Of a stretch of 64,000 nucleotides of DNA, positions 35,821-45,419 are shown piece by piece. Source of the DNA: Deltaproteobacteria bacterium (GTDB lineage: Bacteria > Myxococcota > JADLHZ01); assembly GCA_020848545.1 (NCBI GenBank), contig JADLHZ010000098.1, positions 1 through 64,000 on the forward strand. The letters run 5' to 3'. The notes below the pieces were generated by a model, which saw only the letters and a program-made list of their open reading frames with translations, was not told where the DNA came from and searched no databases. The position numbers and the translations under genes were made by a program. Numbering within the stretch: the stretch's first letter is position 1; each line of letters begins with the position of its first letter.

Positions 35821-36762
35821 ATGCTTCCCTACGGCATGTTCGATATTTCCCGGAGCGCGGACGAAGCGCGGCGCGCCGAGAAGCTGGCCAGCATCTATCA
35901 CAAGGGCCAACAGCAGGCGTGGGAAGGTCGCCACGTGCTGAAGGAGCTCATCGAGAAGCACGGTGGCCTGCACCTCGACCCGGCGCATCGCGGGCCGATT
36001 CGCCGCATCTTCTCCGTGCTCATGTGGGGCGAGCTGGCGGCCTGGAAGATCAGCGCGCAGCTGGCCGACGCGCTCGTGCCGCTCGAGGCGAAGATGGCGG
36101 CGACGAGCCAGGTGTTCGACGAGGCGCGCCATTTCTACGTGCTGCACGACTATCTGCAGGCGCTGAACAATGTGCCGGCGAAGCCCGACAAGCACACAGA
36201 GACGGCGTTGAACCTGGTGCTGGAGACGCCGAACCTCGTGCAAAAACTGCTCGGCATGCAAATGCTCTTCGAGCCCACGGCGCTCACGATCTTCAAGATC
36301 GTGCGCGAGCTGAACGTCGAGCCGGTGCTGAGCGATCTGCTCACCTACTTCGAGAAGGACGAGGCGCGGCACGTCGGCCTCGGCATTCAGGCGCTGCCCG
36401 AGCTCATCAACGAGCAGGGCCTGCGCGACGCGACGAGCACGATACTCTTTCAGCTCCGCGTCGTCGGCCATGTGCTGCGCGCGCTGCGCGTGCTCGAGGA
36501 CGACTTTCAGACGCTCGGCATGTCGAGCCGCGACGTGCTCGAGCGTGGAATCTTGAAGTTTCAGCTCTCGAACGACGTGCTCCTGTCGCAGCTCGATCTC
36601 GATCTGCGCCCGGTGCAAGAGGTGGCCAAGCGTTCGATCGTCGCCGTCTGCGAGCTGATGTTCCCGCGCGAAGGCTCGAGCGGCACCGTCGACCGGCTCT
36701 TTGCCGCCGCGCGGACGCTCCGGCACGGCGCCGACTTCAAGGTCGACGCCGCCGCGGCGTAA
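35821..36762 (+). CDS. Ferritin-like diiron protein of unknown function
   Basis: 313 residues, all helical, with the full diiron carboxylate ligand set: Glu71, Glu101-x-x-His104 (DEARHF), Glu151 and Glu181-x-x-His184 (DEARHVG). This spacing fits the four-helix bundles of the ribonucleotide reductase R2/AurF/ferritin-like superfamily, so an oxygen-using oxidase or oxygenase is likely. The substrate cannot be inferred. GAGGAGG lies 7 bases before the ATG. It is a single gene with a short inverted repeat (GTCAC-gt-GTGAC, 35705-35716) upstream that might be an operator. Confidence 0.85.
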   Translation: MLPYGMFDISRSADEARRAEKLASIYHKGQQQAWEGRHVLKELIEKHGGLHLDPAHRGPIRRIFSVLMWGELAAWKISAQLADALVPLEAKMAATSQVFDEARHFYVLHDYLQALNNVPAKPDKHTETALNLVLETPNLVQKLLGMQMLFEPTALTIFKIVRELNVEPVLSDLLTYFEKDEARHVGLGIQALPELINEQGLRDATSTILFQLRVVGHVLRALRVLEDDFQTLGMSSRDVLERGILKFQLSNDVLLSQLDLDLRPVQEVAKRSIVAVCELMFPREGSSGTVDRLFAAARTLRHGADFKVDAAAA

Positions 36763-36830
36763 CCGGAGCCCGACAAGAAATATCCGCCAGGGTGTGACGG
36801 AGCGCACATGGGCGCACGACGTTGCGTCCT

Positions 36831-37304
36831 ATGGCAGCGGTCCAAATGCGCTTCGTCGACCAACTGCTCAACGATCGGGCGGCGCTCGCTGTCTTGGCCG
36901 CTGAGCTGCGGATCGTCGCGCTGCCCGGGAGCTCGCCGCGGCCGGAGAGCGCCCGCCTTTGGTACCGCGCGCGCGAGCCGTACTACGAGCTGTTCATCGA
37001 CGTGCAGAAAGGCGGCATTCATTGGTGGCAGCTCACGCTCAGGGGCTACGCGTGGACGTGGTCGCGCACGACCGGGCGCGTGACCTGCGAAACCACGACC
37101 GAGACCGAGATCACCGATCGCGGCATCTCGGCGTCGGCGCTCCTCGGCCGCGTGCCGCCACGCGATCGGCGCCGCGCGCTGCTCTTTTGCGCCGAGCTGC
37201 TCTCGCTGCGCGACGAGCCGTTCATTCACCGCTGTGGCTCCATCGCGCGCGATGCGTTGGCGGCGATCGACGCGCCCCCGATCGAGCTGCGGCCCGGGCC
37301 TTAG
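36831..37304 (+). CDS. Protein of unknown function (157 aa)
   Basis: 157 residues, no signal peptide or membrane helix. The middle has a Trp-rich beta hairpin ([19 protein letters not shown]), and the end has a helical segment with two Cys. I do not recognise it. The first ATG that gives a sensible N-terminus ([16 protein letters not shown]) was chosen over an upstream TTG. A terminator hairpin spans its stop codon, and it overlaps the convergent uvrA by 4 bases. Confidence 0.65.
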   Translation: MAAVQMRFVDQLLNDRAALAVLAAELRIVALPGSSPRPESARLWYRAREPYYELFIDVQKGGIHWWQLTLRGYAWTWSRTTGRVTCETTTETEITDRGISASALLGRVPPRDRRRALLFCAELLSLRDEPFIHRCGSIARDALAAIDAPPIELRPGP

Positions 37305-37316
37305 CTCGCCTTTTTT
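37283..37316 (+). terminator. Intrinsic terminator spanning the end of the 157-aa gene
   Basis: An outer stem CGAGCT/AGCTCG (37283-37288 with 37303-37308) and an inner GGCC/GGCC stem are followed by CC and six T residues. It includes the TAG stop codon and overlaps the last codons of convergent uvrA. Confidence 0.75.
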
Positions 37317-40150
37317 CGCTTCGCATCTCGCGCGAACAGCTCGGCCAAAAACGCACCGGTGTGGCTCTTTGAATTCTTCGCGAGCTGCTCCGGCGTACCG
37401 ACGCCGATGATGATCCCGCCTTTGGCGCCGCCCTCCGGACCGAGATCGATCAGCCAATCGGCGCACTTCACGACATCGAGATTGTGCTCGATGACGAGGA
37501 CGGTGTTGCCGGCGTCGACGAGCAGCTGCAGCACGTCGAGCAGCTTCTGCACGTCGGCGAAGTGCAGGCCCGTCGTCGGCTCGTCCAAGATGTAGAGCGT
37601 GCGGCCCGTCGAGCGCTTGGCCAATTCGCGCGCGAGCTTGATGCGTTGCGCTTCGCCGCCGGAGAGCGTCGTCGCCGCCTGGCCCAAGTGAATGTACGTG
37701 AGGCCGACGTCGAAGAGCACGTCGAGCTTCTTCTTGATGTACGGCACCGCCGACAGAAACTCGCGTGCTTCGGCCACCGTCATGTCGAGCACGTCGGCGA
37801 TCGACTTGCCGCGGTAGAGCACCTCGAGCGTCCCTGCGTTGTAGCGTTTGCCCGCGCAGACTTCGCACGTGACGAACATGTCGGGCAGAAACTGCATGTC
37901 GATGCGCAGGATGCCGTCGCCTTCGCACGACTCGCAGCGGCCGCCCTTCACGTTGAACGAGAAGCGGCCGGGGCCGAAGCCGCGTGCTTTGGCCTCGGGC
38001 AACTCCGCGAAGAGATCGCGGATGTGCGCGAAGAGGCCGGTGTACGTCGCCGGGTTCGAGCGCGGCGTTCTGCCGATCGGCGATTGATCGATGTCGATGA
38101 CGGAGTCGATGTGCTCGAGGCCCTTGATCGCGCCGTGCGGCTCCGGCTTTTGCGCCATGAGCTCGAGCTTCGCCGCCAACGCGCGGTACAAGGTGTCGAG
38201 GATGAGCGTCGATTTGCCGCTGCCGCTGACGCCCGTGACGCAGGTGAGGGTGCCGAGCGGGATCTCAGCGCTCACGTTCTTCAAGTTGTTGCCGCGCGCG
38301 CCCTCGATCGCGATCGCCTTGCCGTTGCCTCTGCGTCTTTCTGCCGGCACGTCGATGCGCCGCACGCCGCGAAGATATTGGCCGGTCACCGACTTGCCGT
38401 CGGCTTGAATGTGCGCCGGCGTCCCCGCCGAGACGACTTCGCCGCCGGTCTTACCTGCGCCCGGGCCCATGTCGATCACGTGATCGGCGGCGAGGATGGT
38501 GTCTTCGTCGTGCTCGACGACGAGCACGGTGTTGCCGAGATCGCGCAGGCGCTCGAGCATGCGAATCAGCTTCTGGTTGTCGCGTTGGTGCAGGCCGATC
38601 GACGGCTCGTCCAGGACGTAGAGCACGCCCATCAGCGCCGAGCCGATCTGCGTGGCGAGCCGGATGCGCTGGCCCTCGCCGCCGGACAACGTCGCCGACG
38701 CGCGATCGAGGCTCAGGTAGTCGAGCCCGACCGAGACGAGGAAGCCGAGGCGATCGACGATCTCTTTCAGGATCTTCTGCGCGATCGCTTTGTCGCGGCC
38801 GTCGAGCGCCACCTTGCTGAACCATTGCAACGCATCGCCGATCGACAACGCGCAGAGCTCGCTCACCGGCTTCTTGTCGACGAGCACGCTCAACGACTCG
38901 GGCTTCAAGCGCGCGCCTTTGCACGCTTCGCACGGCGTGCGCGACATGTACTTCTCCGCTTCTTCGCGGATGTTGTCGCTCTCGCTCTCTTTGTAGCGGC
39001 GCTCGAGCGTGTTCATCACGCCTTCGAAGGGCTTCTTGAATTTGTAGGTGCTGTCGTCGCCTTGAAACTGAAACGCGATCTCTTCTTCGCCGGTGCCGTG
39101 GAGGAGCTTCTTCCGGAAACTCTCGGGCAGCTTTTGCCACGGCACGTTCATCTTCTGCTTGTAGTGCTTGGCCACGCCCTCGACGAGGCCCATGTAGTAC
39201 GCGGAGAAGCCCTTCGACCACGGCAGGATCGCGCCGTCGGCGAGCGTCTTCGTCGGATCTGGAATCACCAGCGCCACGTCGAAGAACATGCGCTCGCCGA
39301 GGCCGGTGCACGTCGGGCACGCTCCGGCCGGGTTGTTGAACGAGAACATGCGCGGCTCGATGTCCGGAAACGAGAAGCCGCACTGCAAGCACGCGAACTT
39401 CTCCGAGAGCAGCTTCTCCTCGCCGCCTTGCGCGAAGAGCAAACGCACGAAGCCTTGGCCGCGCTTCAGCGCCGTTTCGACCGAGTCGGTGACGCGCTTC
39501 TGCAAGCCCGCCTTGATGACGAGGCGATCGACGTAGACGTCGATGTCGTGCTTCTTCTGCTTGTCGAGCGTCACTTCGTCTTCGCCGAGCTCGTAGTCGT
39601 CGCCGTCGATGCGCGCGCGCACGAAGCCGTCTTTCTTCAGCTCGAGGAGCTCGCGCTTGTATTCGCCTTTTCTCCCGCGCACGATCGGTGCGAGCAGCGA
39701 GAGCTTCGTGCCTTCGGGCAGCGAGAGGATTTGCTCGACGATCTGCTGCGCCGTTTGGCCAGCGATCGGGATCGCGCAGTTCGGGCAATGCGGCTTGCCG
39801 ATGCGCGCGTACAAAAGTCTCAGATAGTCGTAAACTTCGGTGACGGTGCCGACGGTCGAGCGCGGGTTCTTCGACGTCGTCTTCTGTTCGATCGAGATCG
39901 CCGGCGACAGCCCTTCGATCGCGTCGACGTCGGGCTTGCCCGACAGCTCCAGAAACTGCCGCGCGTAGGCCGACAGCGACTCGACGTAACGCCGCTGGCC
40001 CTCGGCGTAAATCGTGTCGAAGGCGAGCGAGGACTTACCGGAGCCAGAGAGCCCAGTGATGACCGTGAGGGTCTCGCGCGGGATCTCGACGTCGATGTTC
40101 TTCAGGTTGTGCTCGCGGGCGCCTTTGACCACGATGTACTGTGCTGCCAT
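37301..40150 (-). CDS. uvrA: Excinuclease ABC subunit A
   Basis: 949-residue ABC-type DNA damage sensor of nucleotide excision repair; it loads UvrB at lesions. Both ATPase modules are complete: Walker [14 protein letters not shown] and [11 protein letters not shown], and ABC signatures LSGGEGQRI and LSGGEAQRI. Zinc-binding Cys pairs are visible (CLQC...CPTC and CESC...CEVC). Normal full length. AAGGA lies about 8 bases before the ATG. Confidence 0.98.
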   Translation of the reverse strand: MAAQYIVVKGAREHNLKNIDVEIPRETLTVITGLSGSGKSSLAFDTIYAEGQRRYVESLSAYARQFLELSGKPDVDAIEGLSPAISIEQKTTSKNPRSTVGTVTEVYDYLRLLYARIGKPHCPNCAIPIAGQTAQQIVEQILSLPEGTKLSLLAPIVRGRKGEYKRELLELKKDGFVRARIDGDDYELGEDEVTLDKQKKHDIDVYVDRLVIKAGLQKRVTDSVETALKRGQGFVRLLFAQGGEEKLLSEKFACLQCGFSFPDIEPRMFSFNNPAGACPTCTGLGERMFFDVALVIPDPTKTLADGAILPWSKGFSAYYMGLVEGVAKHYKQKMNVPWQKLPESFRKKLLHGTGEEEIAFQFQGDDSTYKFKKPFEGVMNTLERRYKESESDNIREEAEKYMSRTPCEACKGARLKPESLSVLVDKKPVSELCALSIGDALQWFSKVALDGRDKAIAQKILKEIVDRLGFLVSVGLDYLSLDRASATLSGGEGQRIRLATQIGSALMGVLYVLDEPSIGLHQRDNQKLIRMLERLRDLGNTVLVVEHDEDTILAADHVIDMGPGAGKTGGEVVSAGTPAHIQADGKSVTGQYLRGVRRIDVPAERRRGNGKAIAIEGARGNNLKNVSAEIPLGTLTCVTGVSGSGKSTLILDTLYRALAAKLELMAQKPEPHGAIKGLEHIDSVIDIDQSPIGRTPRSNPATYTGLFAHIRDLFAELPEAKARGFGPGRFSFNVKGGRCESCEGDGILRIDMQFLPDMFVTCEVCAGKRYNAGTLEVLYRGKSIADVLDMTVAEAREFLSAVPYIKKKLDVLFDVGLTYIHLGQAATTLSGGEAQRIKLARELAKRSTGRTLYILDEPTTGLHFADVQKLLDVLQLLVDAGNTVLVIEHNLDVVKCADWLIDLGPEGGAKGGIIIGVGTPEQLAKNSKSHTGAFLAELFARDAKRKKAS

Positions 40151-40316
40151 GCGTCATTTCCTTACTGGGCGCCCCCGCCAGAACGCAACGCCGCAGCCGC
40201 TTCGGCGATAACATCGATGCTGGGTGCGGTGCGTTCGTGGCGTTGCTCATCAACGCGATGGTGGCGATGGCGTCGACCCGGCGCTTCGGCATAGGATGCC
40301 GACCCGGAGTGTGCGG

Positions 40317-42437
40317 ATGACGTTGGGCGAGAAAAACCAATTGCGGGTCGTGAAGGTGGTCATCGCGCTCGGCGTGATGTTCGCCGCGTTTGAAGGTTGC
40401 AACTGTCCGTCGACGCGGTTGGATCCGCCGCCGCCGGGCGTCTGCGCGAAGGACACCCAGTGCACGGGCAAGGGCCAATCGTACCGCAAGGGCGTGTGCC
40501 TCACCGATCGCTGCGACAGCCGCGGCCACGGCGACGGCGACTGCTGCCCGGGCCAATTTTGCACGGTCGACGGCCGCTGCGTCAGCAAGCACGAGCAGAG
40601 CATCTGCACCCAAGACGCCGACTGCGGCGCGCGCGAAGCCGGCCGTATTTGTCTAAAACGCCCGGAGCTCAACGAGACACAGAACGTCTGCTCGTTTCCG
40701 ATCCCGTCCGACACCGGTGCATGCCCGGTCACCTATCGCCTGTTCAACAAACGCTGCATCCGTGAGCTGCCGTGCAACGGCGGCTGCGCCGACACCGAGC
40801 TCTGCAACATCGAGACGAACGAGTGCGAAGCGATTCCGCTCATCCCCACCTCGAACCACGGCTGCGACAAGAGCTGCGACGCCGGCACGATCAAGACGCT
40901 CGCCGATCCGGACGGCATGATCTTCTCGCAGTGCTGTGCGCTCGCATGCTTGTGTGAAGCGCTGCCGCCGCTCTTCGAAGGCGTCTATGGCCGCTACGCC
41001 GACGCGACGGTGACCGGAAACGAGATCGTCGCGTCGAGCTACAACGCGACCTACGGCGATCTCGTCGTCTCGCATCACGACAAGATCACCGGCCAGCGCA
41101 CGAAGCTCGAGTTCGTCGACGGCTTCCCGACCGGCGGCAAGCTCGGCGGCGATCCCACCGGCCCGCGCGCCGGCAAGAGCGATCCGGGCCCGGACGTCGG
41201 CTTCTTCACGAGCATCGTCGTCGGCGCCGATGGACAACCGCGGGTCGCGTACTACGACGTGGACAATAAGGATCTGAAGTACGCCGAGCGCACGGCCGAC
41301 GGATCGTGGGCGATCCACGCGGTCGACACCGCCGGAGACGTCGGTCTGTATACGACGATGGAGTTCACGGCGAATCGGCTGCGCATCGCGTACTTCGCGA
41401 AGGCCGTGCCCGGCGCGATGGGCGACACGACCAACCTGAAGTACGCCGAAGCGAAGGTGGCGAGCCCGCGCGCGGCATCGGACTGGACGATCGTCAACGC
41501 GACGCCGCCGCTGCCGGTGCGTAAGCCCTGCGGCGGCTCGTGCGTGACCGGCGACCTGTGCCTCTACGTCGACACGCCGGCGCCGGCCACGTTTCAATGC
41601 GGCAAGACCGACACCGGCTGCGCAGGCACGGCGCCCGCCGGCAAGATCTGCGCGACGCCGAACGGCGGCATGAAGGGCTACTTCGCGCAGGATCCGATCC
41701 CGCAGATCGAAGAGCTCGCGAACGGCGTCGGCTTGTTCCCGACGATGTTGCAGAAGGATGACAAGCTGCTCATCGCGTACATGGACAACTACACGGGCCC
41801 GGCGACGGCGCCGCCCTTCGTGTTCAACAACGCGAAGTTGCGTGGGGTCACGGCTGTCTTGGCCGCGGGAGTCGCGGGCGCGTTCGCGGCCCCGGTGACG
41901 CTCGACAACGGCAGCACCTGCGGCACCGAGAAGCGCAGCGTCGGCGCGTTCGCGTCGATCAGCCAAGCGAGCGACGGGCGCATCGGTGTCGCCTACGCCG
42001 ACGTGACCGATCGCGAGCTGCGCTACTACGGGCCGCCGCCCGGCGAGCTCTTCACCGATGACACCGGCTGCTTCGACACGACGCAGTTGAAGCACGCGAA
42101 CAACCGCATCTTCATCGTCGACACTGGCGTCGACACGCTGAGCGCCGGCGTCACCTTCGTCGGCGCCGACGCGTCGCTCTACTTCACGCCGGCGAGCAAG
42201 CCGTACATCGCGTATCAGGACCAGACGCACTTGGACGTTCGCGTCGCCGGCCTCAAGAGCGACGCGACGTGGAAGCTCGACTACCTGAGCCAGGAAAAGG
42301 GCGACGCGTTCGAGACGCAGATCTTGAGCGAAGGCAACGTGACGTGGCTAATGAGCGTCCAAGTCGGCCGCGACGCCCTCGGCAATCCCACCGACAAGCT
42401 CGTCATTCGCCCGGTCATCTTACCGGCAGCCCCGTAA
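40317..42437 (+). CDS. Cys-rich secreted lipoprotein, function unknown
   Basis: 706-residue predicted lipoprotein (lipobox FEGC). The first 230 residues are Cys-rich with repeated CxxDxxC-like units (CAKDTQC, CTQDADC, CPGQFC), as in MopE-associated lipoproteins. The remainder shows spaced YYDVDNKDLKYAE-like and IAYMDN-like motifs that suggest a beta-propeller. GGAG lies 8 bases before the chosen ATG; the open frame extends further upstream without support. Probably surface exposed. It converges on the repeat-rich island. Confidence 0.78.
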   Translation: MTLGEKNQLRVVKVVIALGVMFAAFEGCNCPSTRLDPPPPGVCAKDTQCTGKGQSYRKGVCLTDRCDSRGHGDGDCCPGQFCTVDGRCVSKHEQSICTQDADCGAREAGRICLKRPELNETQNVCSFPIPSDTGACPVTYRLFNKRCIRELPCNGGCADTELCNIETNECEAIPLIPTSNHGCDKSCDAGTIKTLADPDGMIFSQCCALACLCEALPPLFEGVYGRYADATVTGNEIVASSYNATYGDLVVSHHDKITGQRTKLEFVDGFPTGGKLGGDPTGPRAGKSDPGPDVGFFTSIVVGADGQPRVAYYDVDNKDLKYAERTADGSWAIHAVDTAGDVGLYTTMEFTANRLRIAYFAKAVPGAMGDTTNLKYAEAKVASPRAASDWTIVNATPPLPVRKPCGGSCVTGDLCLYVDTPAPATFQCGKTDTGCAGTAPAGKICATPNGGMKGYFAQDPIPQIEELANGVGLFPTMLQKDDKLLIAYMDNYTGPATAPPFVFNNAKLRGVTAVLAAGVAGAFAAPVTLDNGSTCGTEKRSVGAFASISQASDGRIGVAYADVTDRELRYYGPPPGELFTDDTGCFDTTQLKHANNRIFIVDTGVDTLSAGVTFVGADASLYFTPASKPYIAYQDQTHLDVRVAGLKSDATWKLDYLSQEKGDAFETQILSEGNVTWLMSVQVGRDALGNPTDKLVIRPVILPAAP

Positions 42438-42466
42438 TATCCTGCTCCGTTTCGTTCCCGGGGATC

Positions 42467-42510
42467 GTGTACGTTCCCGAGCAGGAGCACGAGCACGTCG
42501 ATGAGCACGT
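42467..42510 (+). repeat. GTACGTTCCCG/GAGCAC repeat, copy A
   Basis: A unit of the form GTGTACGTTCCCG followed by GAGCAGGAGCACGAGCACG words. It lies in inverted orientation to copy B, with about 33 bases between them, so A and B can fold into a long hairpin just downstream of the Cys-rich lipoprotein gene. Confidence 0.75.
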
Positions 42511-42543
42511 GAAGGGAAAAGCGTAGACGCTTGCGGGCTCGAT

Positions 42544-42602
42544 CCTCCTGCTCGTGCTCGGATGCGTGCTCCTGCTCGTGCTCCTGCACGGGAACGTACA
42601 CG
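42544..42602 (-). repeat. GTACGTTCCCG/GAGCAC repeat, copy B
   Basis: On the minus strand it reads GTGTACGTTCCCGTGCAGG followed by alternating GAGCACGAGCAGGAG words. It is inverted relative to copy A and direct relative to copy C. Together with C it brackets the transposase remnant. Confidence 0.75.
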
Positions 42603-42647
42603 CTTCTCCCCGGTCCTTTCTCCCCTGGTGTCGTGCCGGCGTGGTAT

Positions 42648-43085
42648 CTGCACAAATCCATCGCTCCCTTTCATGATGCGGCTTTCTAGTTCGGTGAAAT
42701 TTCTTTGCGCTCGATCTTCCGGAACCCCTTTCGATCGCTTGCGCTTGGGCCCACGCCTCGGTGGCTCTGGATCTTCATCGGGTCCGTCTTTTTTGCGCTG
42801 TTCAGCTTCGAGCGCGGCCTTGGCTTGCTTCATCTTCTCAAGCCGTCGCTGCTTGGTCTCCACCCAATCGGGCAGCTCATCACCGCGCTTGTCGCTGCCG
42901 TGCTTATCGTCGTCGCTACGATCCTCAGTTTCTGCACGATCGAACCACGCTTTGCTCTCCAATTCGAGCTGCGGAATTTTCTCTTTCATCCGGCCATAGC
43001 TCATGGCGCTGTGCTTGGATGCGCTTGCTTTGACCTTCGTGCCGTCGAGCGCCACGTGTCCGAGCTTGGTCAAGCCGGCCTTCTT
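42648..43085 (-). pseudogene. IS1182-type transposase remnant
   Basis: An internal fragment (about 146 codons) of an IS1182-family transposase. KKAGLTKLGHVALDGTKVKA, KHSAMSYGRMKEKIPQLE and the end RNFTELESRIMKGSDGFVQ match the central part of that family. The N-terminal domain, most of the catalytic region and the C-terminus are missing. No terminal inverted repeats were found. The fragment is bordered on both sides by the GAGCAC repeats, whose sequence runs on in the same frame as spurious EHEHEQ-rich peptides. Confidence 0.75.
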
Positions 43086-43110
43086 CGGCACGAGTTCATC
43101 CACGTCCACG

Positions 43111-43174
43111 ACTTCCTCCTGCTCGTGCTCGCAAACGTGCTCGTGCTCGTTGCCGTGCACCGGAACGTCCACGG
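43111..43174 (-). repeat. GTACGTTCCCG/GAGCAC repeat, copy C
   Basis: On the minus strand it reads GTGGACGTTCCGGTGCACGG followed by GAGCACGAGCACG words. It is a direct copy of B (about 570 bases apart) on the other side of the transposase remnant. Confidence 0.75.
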
Positions 43175-43300
43175 ATTTTTCCGGCGGGCGGGGGTGGGTT
43201 GGTGGGCCGTGAGCGCAGTGGTGCATTAGCCCGCGGGCCGTTACTGGTTACATGGACGGTCCGCTAGGCTCCCGCTCGTTCCCGTTCCCGTTCCCATCTG

Positions 43301-43482
43301 ATCGCGAGCGTCAGCGAGCCAGGCGCTTGCGCCGGCGTTCGCAGATCCAGGCGCGAATGCGCCCAACGTCCCCGCTTGCGGGGAAGGAGCGACGCGAAGC
43401 GGCGCGGGAGGGGGCAAGACAAAAAGCGTGGAGCGCAGCGACAGGCGAGCCTGAGAACGGAGCGAAGCGAGCGTTCGAAGCG
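43301..43482. repeat. Dispersed GC-rich element, copy 2 (downstream of the sigma factor gene)
   Basis: It shares the ordered blocks of 3766-3940: CGCAGATCC, CCCCGC-x-GGGG, AGGAGCGA, GGGAGGGGG and repeated GAGCGnAGCGA words, in the same orientation relative to an upstream minus-strand gene. The neighbouring bases 43268-43285 hold three tandem CGTTCC units. No coding potential was seen in 43175-43482 on either strand. Confidence 0.6.
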
Positions 43483-43512
43483 AAGATAGGAACGCTACCG
43501 CGTTCCTATCTT
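43483..43512 (-). terminator. Perfect 13-bp hairpin centred on the sigma factor stop codon
   Basis: AAGATAGGAACGC (43483-43495) and its exact complement (43500-43512) flank a 4-base loop; the TAG stop lies in the loop and the adjoining stem. No T-tract follows, so efficient intrinsic termination is uncertain. An mRNA-stabilising or attenuating role is possible. Confidence 0.5.
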
Positions 43513-45018
43513 GCGGCGCTCGCACATTCTGCGCATCTTCATCAGCCCTTGCGTCTGAATCTGGCGCACGCGCTCGCGCGAAAGATTGTAGTGCTTGCCG
43601 ATCTCGTCGAGCGTCTGATCCTGCCCGTCGTGCATGCCGAAGCGGCGCTTGATGATGTCCTTCTCGATCGGTGAGAGTAGCGTCAACAGCTCACGGATGC
43701 GCTGGCGCGTGTTCTCGCGGATGAGCGACTCGTCGAGCGCCGGCTGGTTCTCGTCGCGCACCATGTCCAAATAATTGCGCGGGTCGTCGCTCGAGATCGG
43801 ATCGTCGAGCGACACCGGATCCTGGTGCACGCCGGCGAGGATCTGATCGAGCTTCACCTGGCTCATGTGCAGCGTCTTCGACAATTCCGCCGTCGACGGC
43901 GCCCGCCCGAGCTTCTGCGTCAGCTTGTTCGCTGCGCGCGAGATCTGGCGGCGCGAGTCGATGACGTGCACTGGCAAGCGCACCGCCGAGCCCTTGTTGA
44001 TGATCGCGCGCTCGATCGCTTGGCGGATCCACCAGATCGCGTACGTCGAAAAGCGAAACCCACGGCGGTGATCGTAGCGGTGCACCGCCTTCATCAGGCC
44101 GACGTTGCCCTCTTGAATGAGATCGATGAGCGGCAAGCGCACGTGATGAAACGATCGCGCGACGCTGACGACGAGGCGCAGGTTGGCGCGGACGAAGTCA
44201 TTGCGCGCGCGCAGCGACTCACCGCGCTGGCGCTCGATCGCGAGCATCTCTTTGAATGGCACCTTCAGCGGATCGCTCTTCGACTTGGCGCCCCACGCCG
44301 AGCGGCGCAGGCGGGCGACGACGAGCTCCATCGCCTCCTTGTCGTTGTCGATGTAGCGCAGCTTGACGGCCATGTCGTCGACGGCCTTTTGCAGCTTGCT
44401 CGCCCGGTCGCTCAGCGTGGCGAGGCGCTTGGCGTTCTTGCGCAGCTCGAAGATCTCTTCTTGCACGTCGCGCTCGAGCGTCTGGGCGACGTCGCCGAGC
44501 ACTTCGTACGAGAGCGGTTGATGCAGGAGCTTCTTCCACAGGTCGACCTCGAGATCGACGAGCTTCTCGGCGGCCTTGCGCTCGCTGTCCGGCGTGAACA
44601 GCGGAATGTGTGAGAGCTGCTCCATGTAGCCGGAGAGCACGTCTTTGGCGCCAGCCGGCAGGTTCTTCTTCTTCTTCGCGTCCGCTTCCTGCTCGGCGAG
44701 CTCCTTCTCTACGGTCGCGAGCTCTTCGGCGGTCGGTTCGTCGCTGCTCTTTTCCGCAGACTCTTTCTCTTCTTCTGCGCCGTCTTCCTCTTCTTCGCTC
44801 TCTTCGTTCGACTCCGGCTCTTCGCTGTCTTCGAAGTCGACCTCTTCTTCGTTCGCAGCTTGCGCCTTCAAACGCCGCGGCCCCTTGGCGGCAGCCGGTT
44901 TCGGTGCCGTTTTCGTCGGAACGGCCTTCGGTGTTGCCTTCACTGCCGCTAGCTTCTTCGCCGGTTTCGCCATGCTTGCCTTGCCCTTCTTGGAAAGCTG
45001 CTTCACGCGTTTCGCCAC
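43495..45018 (-). CDS. RNA polymerase sigma-70 family factor (RpoD/RpoS-like)
   Basis: 507-residue sigma factor. An N-terminal Lys/Ala-rich then strongly acidic stretch (about 50-110, EEEEDGAEEEKE) is followed by region 1.2 (LSGYMEQLSHIPLFTPDSE), an inserted non-conserved region, region 2 (FVRANLRLVVSVARS; DLIQEGNVGLMKAVHRYD; FRFSTYAIWWIRQAIERAI), region 3 and region 4 (LDEIGKHYNLSRERVRQIQ). All core- and promoter-contact regions are intact. It could be the housekeeping or a group 2 factor; the window does not settle which. The start is GTG with GGGAG 8 bases upstream; an internal ATG is possible. Confidence 0.9.
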   Translation of the reverse strand: MAKRVKQLSKKGKASMAKPAKKLAAVKATPKAVPTKTAPKPAAAKGPRRLKAQAANEEEVDFEDSEEPESNEESEEEEDGAEEEKESAEKSSDEPTAEELATVEKELAEQEADAKKKKNLPAGAKDVLSGYMEQLSHIPLFTPDSERKAAEKLVDLEVDLWKKLLHQPLSYEVLGDVAQTLERDVQEEIFELRKNAKRLATLSDRASKLQKAVDDMAVKLRYIDNDKEAMELVVARLRRSAWGAKSKSDPLKVPFKEMLAIERQRGESLRARNDFVRANLRLVVSVARSFHHVRLPLIDLIQEGNVGLMKAVHRYDHRRGFRFSTYAIWWIRQAIERAIINKGSAVRLPVHVIDSRRQISRAANKLTQKLGRAPSTAELSKTLHMSQVKLDQILAGVHQDPVSLDDPISSDDPRNYLDMVRDENQPALDESLIRENTRQRIRELLTLLSPIEKDIIKRRFGMHDGQDQTLDEIGKHYNLSRERVRQIQTQGLMKMRRMCERRKIGTR

Positions 45019-45182
45019 GCTGACCACTCCCGCTTGCTGTTCGATTTGCGAAGTCCTACCAGGCCACAAAAGGCGAGGCGCGTGCAAGTTTTTCCGCCCG
45101 CCCCGCTCTGTCTACCTGCCCCCACACGCCGCGCCGAATGAACCTGCCTGCTTGATGTCGTTCGAGTCGGACTGTCTTTAAG

Positions 45183-45211
45183 TTGGGCGCCGTCACCGCC
45201 TCGGTTATAAT
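45183..45211 (+). promoter_or_regulatory. Sigma-70-type promoter giving a leaderless transcript
   Basis: TTGGGC (45183-45188), a 17-base spacer and a perfect TATAAT (45206-45211). Transcription would begin about 7 bases on, at the GTG start of the next gene. Confidence 0.65.
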
Positions 45212-45218
45212 GCGCGGC

Positions 45219-45419
45219 GTGGAATTGACGGGTGATCCAGACGGCATCGCTGCGCTGAAGGCGATTCACACGAAGAATCGCGACTACTTGAAGTTCTTGC
45301 TCGGCGAGATCCGCTCGAACACCGATCTGCGCGCGGCGTTCAAAGGCGAAGACGGCAGCCAGTGGCAAATCACGCTGGATCCGAAGTCGAACAACCTCGC
45401 CATCGAGAAGAAGCCCTAA
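45219..45419 (+). CDS. Small protein of unknown function (66 aa), probably leaderless
   Basis: 66 residues, with a helix followed by a short beta hairpin (GSQWQITLDPKSNNLAIEKKP); no signal or membrane helix. An ATG lies in frame at 45210, but it falls inside the TATAAT, so the GTG at 45219, placed where transcription should start, is preferred. No Shine-Dalgarno site is present. The stop codon lies in the loop of a terminator hairpin. Family not recognised. Confidence 0.7.
   Translation: MELTGDPDGIAALKAIHTKNRDYLKFLLGEIRSNTDLRAAFKGEDGSQWQITLDPKSNNLAIEKKP

Noticed and set aside
42420-43226. The 268-codon frame as one real gene
   Set aside because: Only the central part matches a transposase; both ends are translated GAGCAC repeats (EHEHEQ-rich) joined by chance.
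45183-45209. Upstream start for the 66-residue gene
   Set aside because: It would lie inside the -35/-10 promoter; the GTG at 45219 is at the predicted transcription start.
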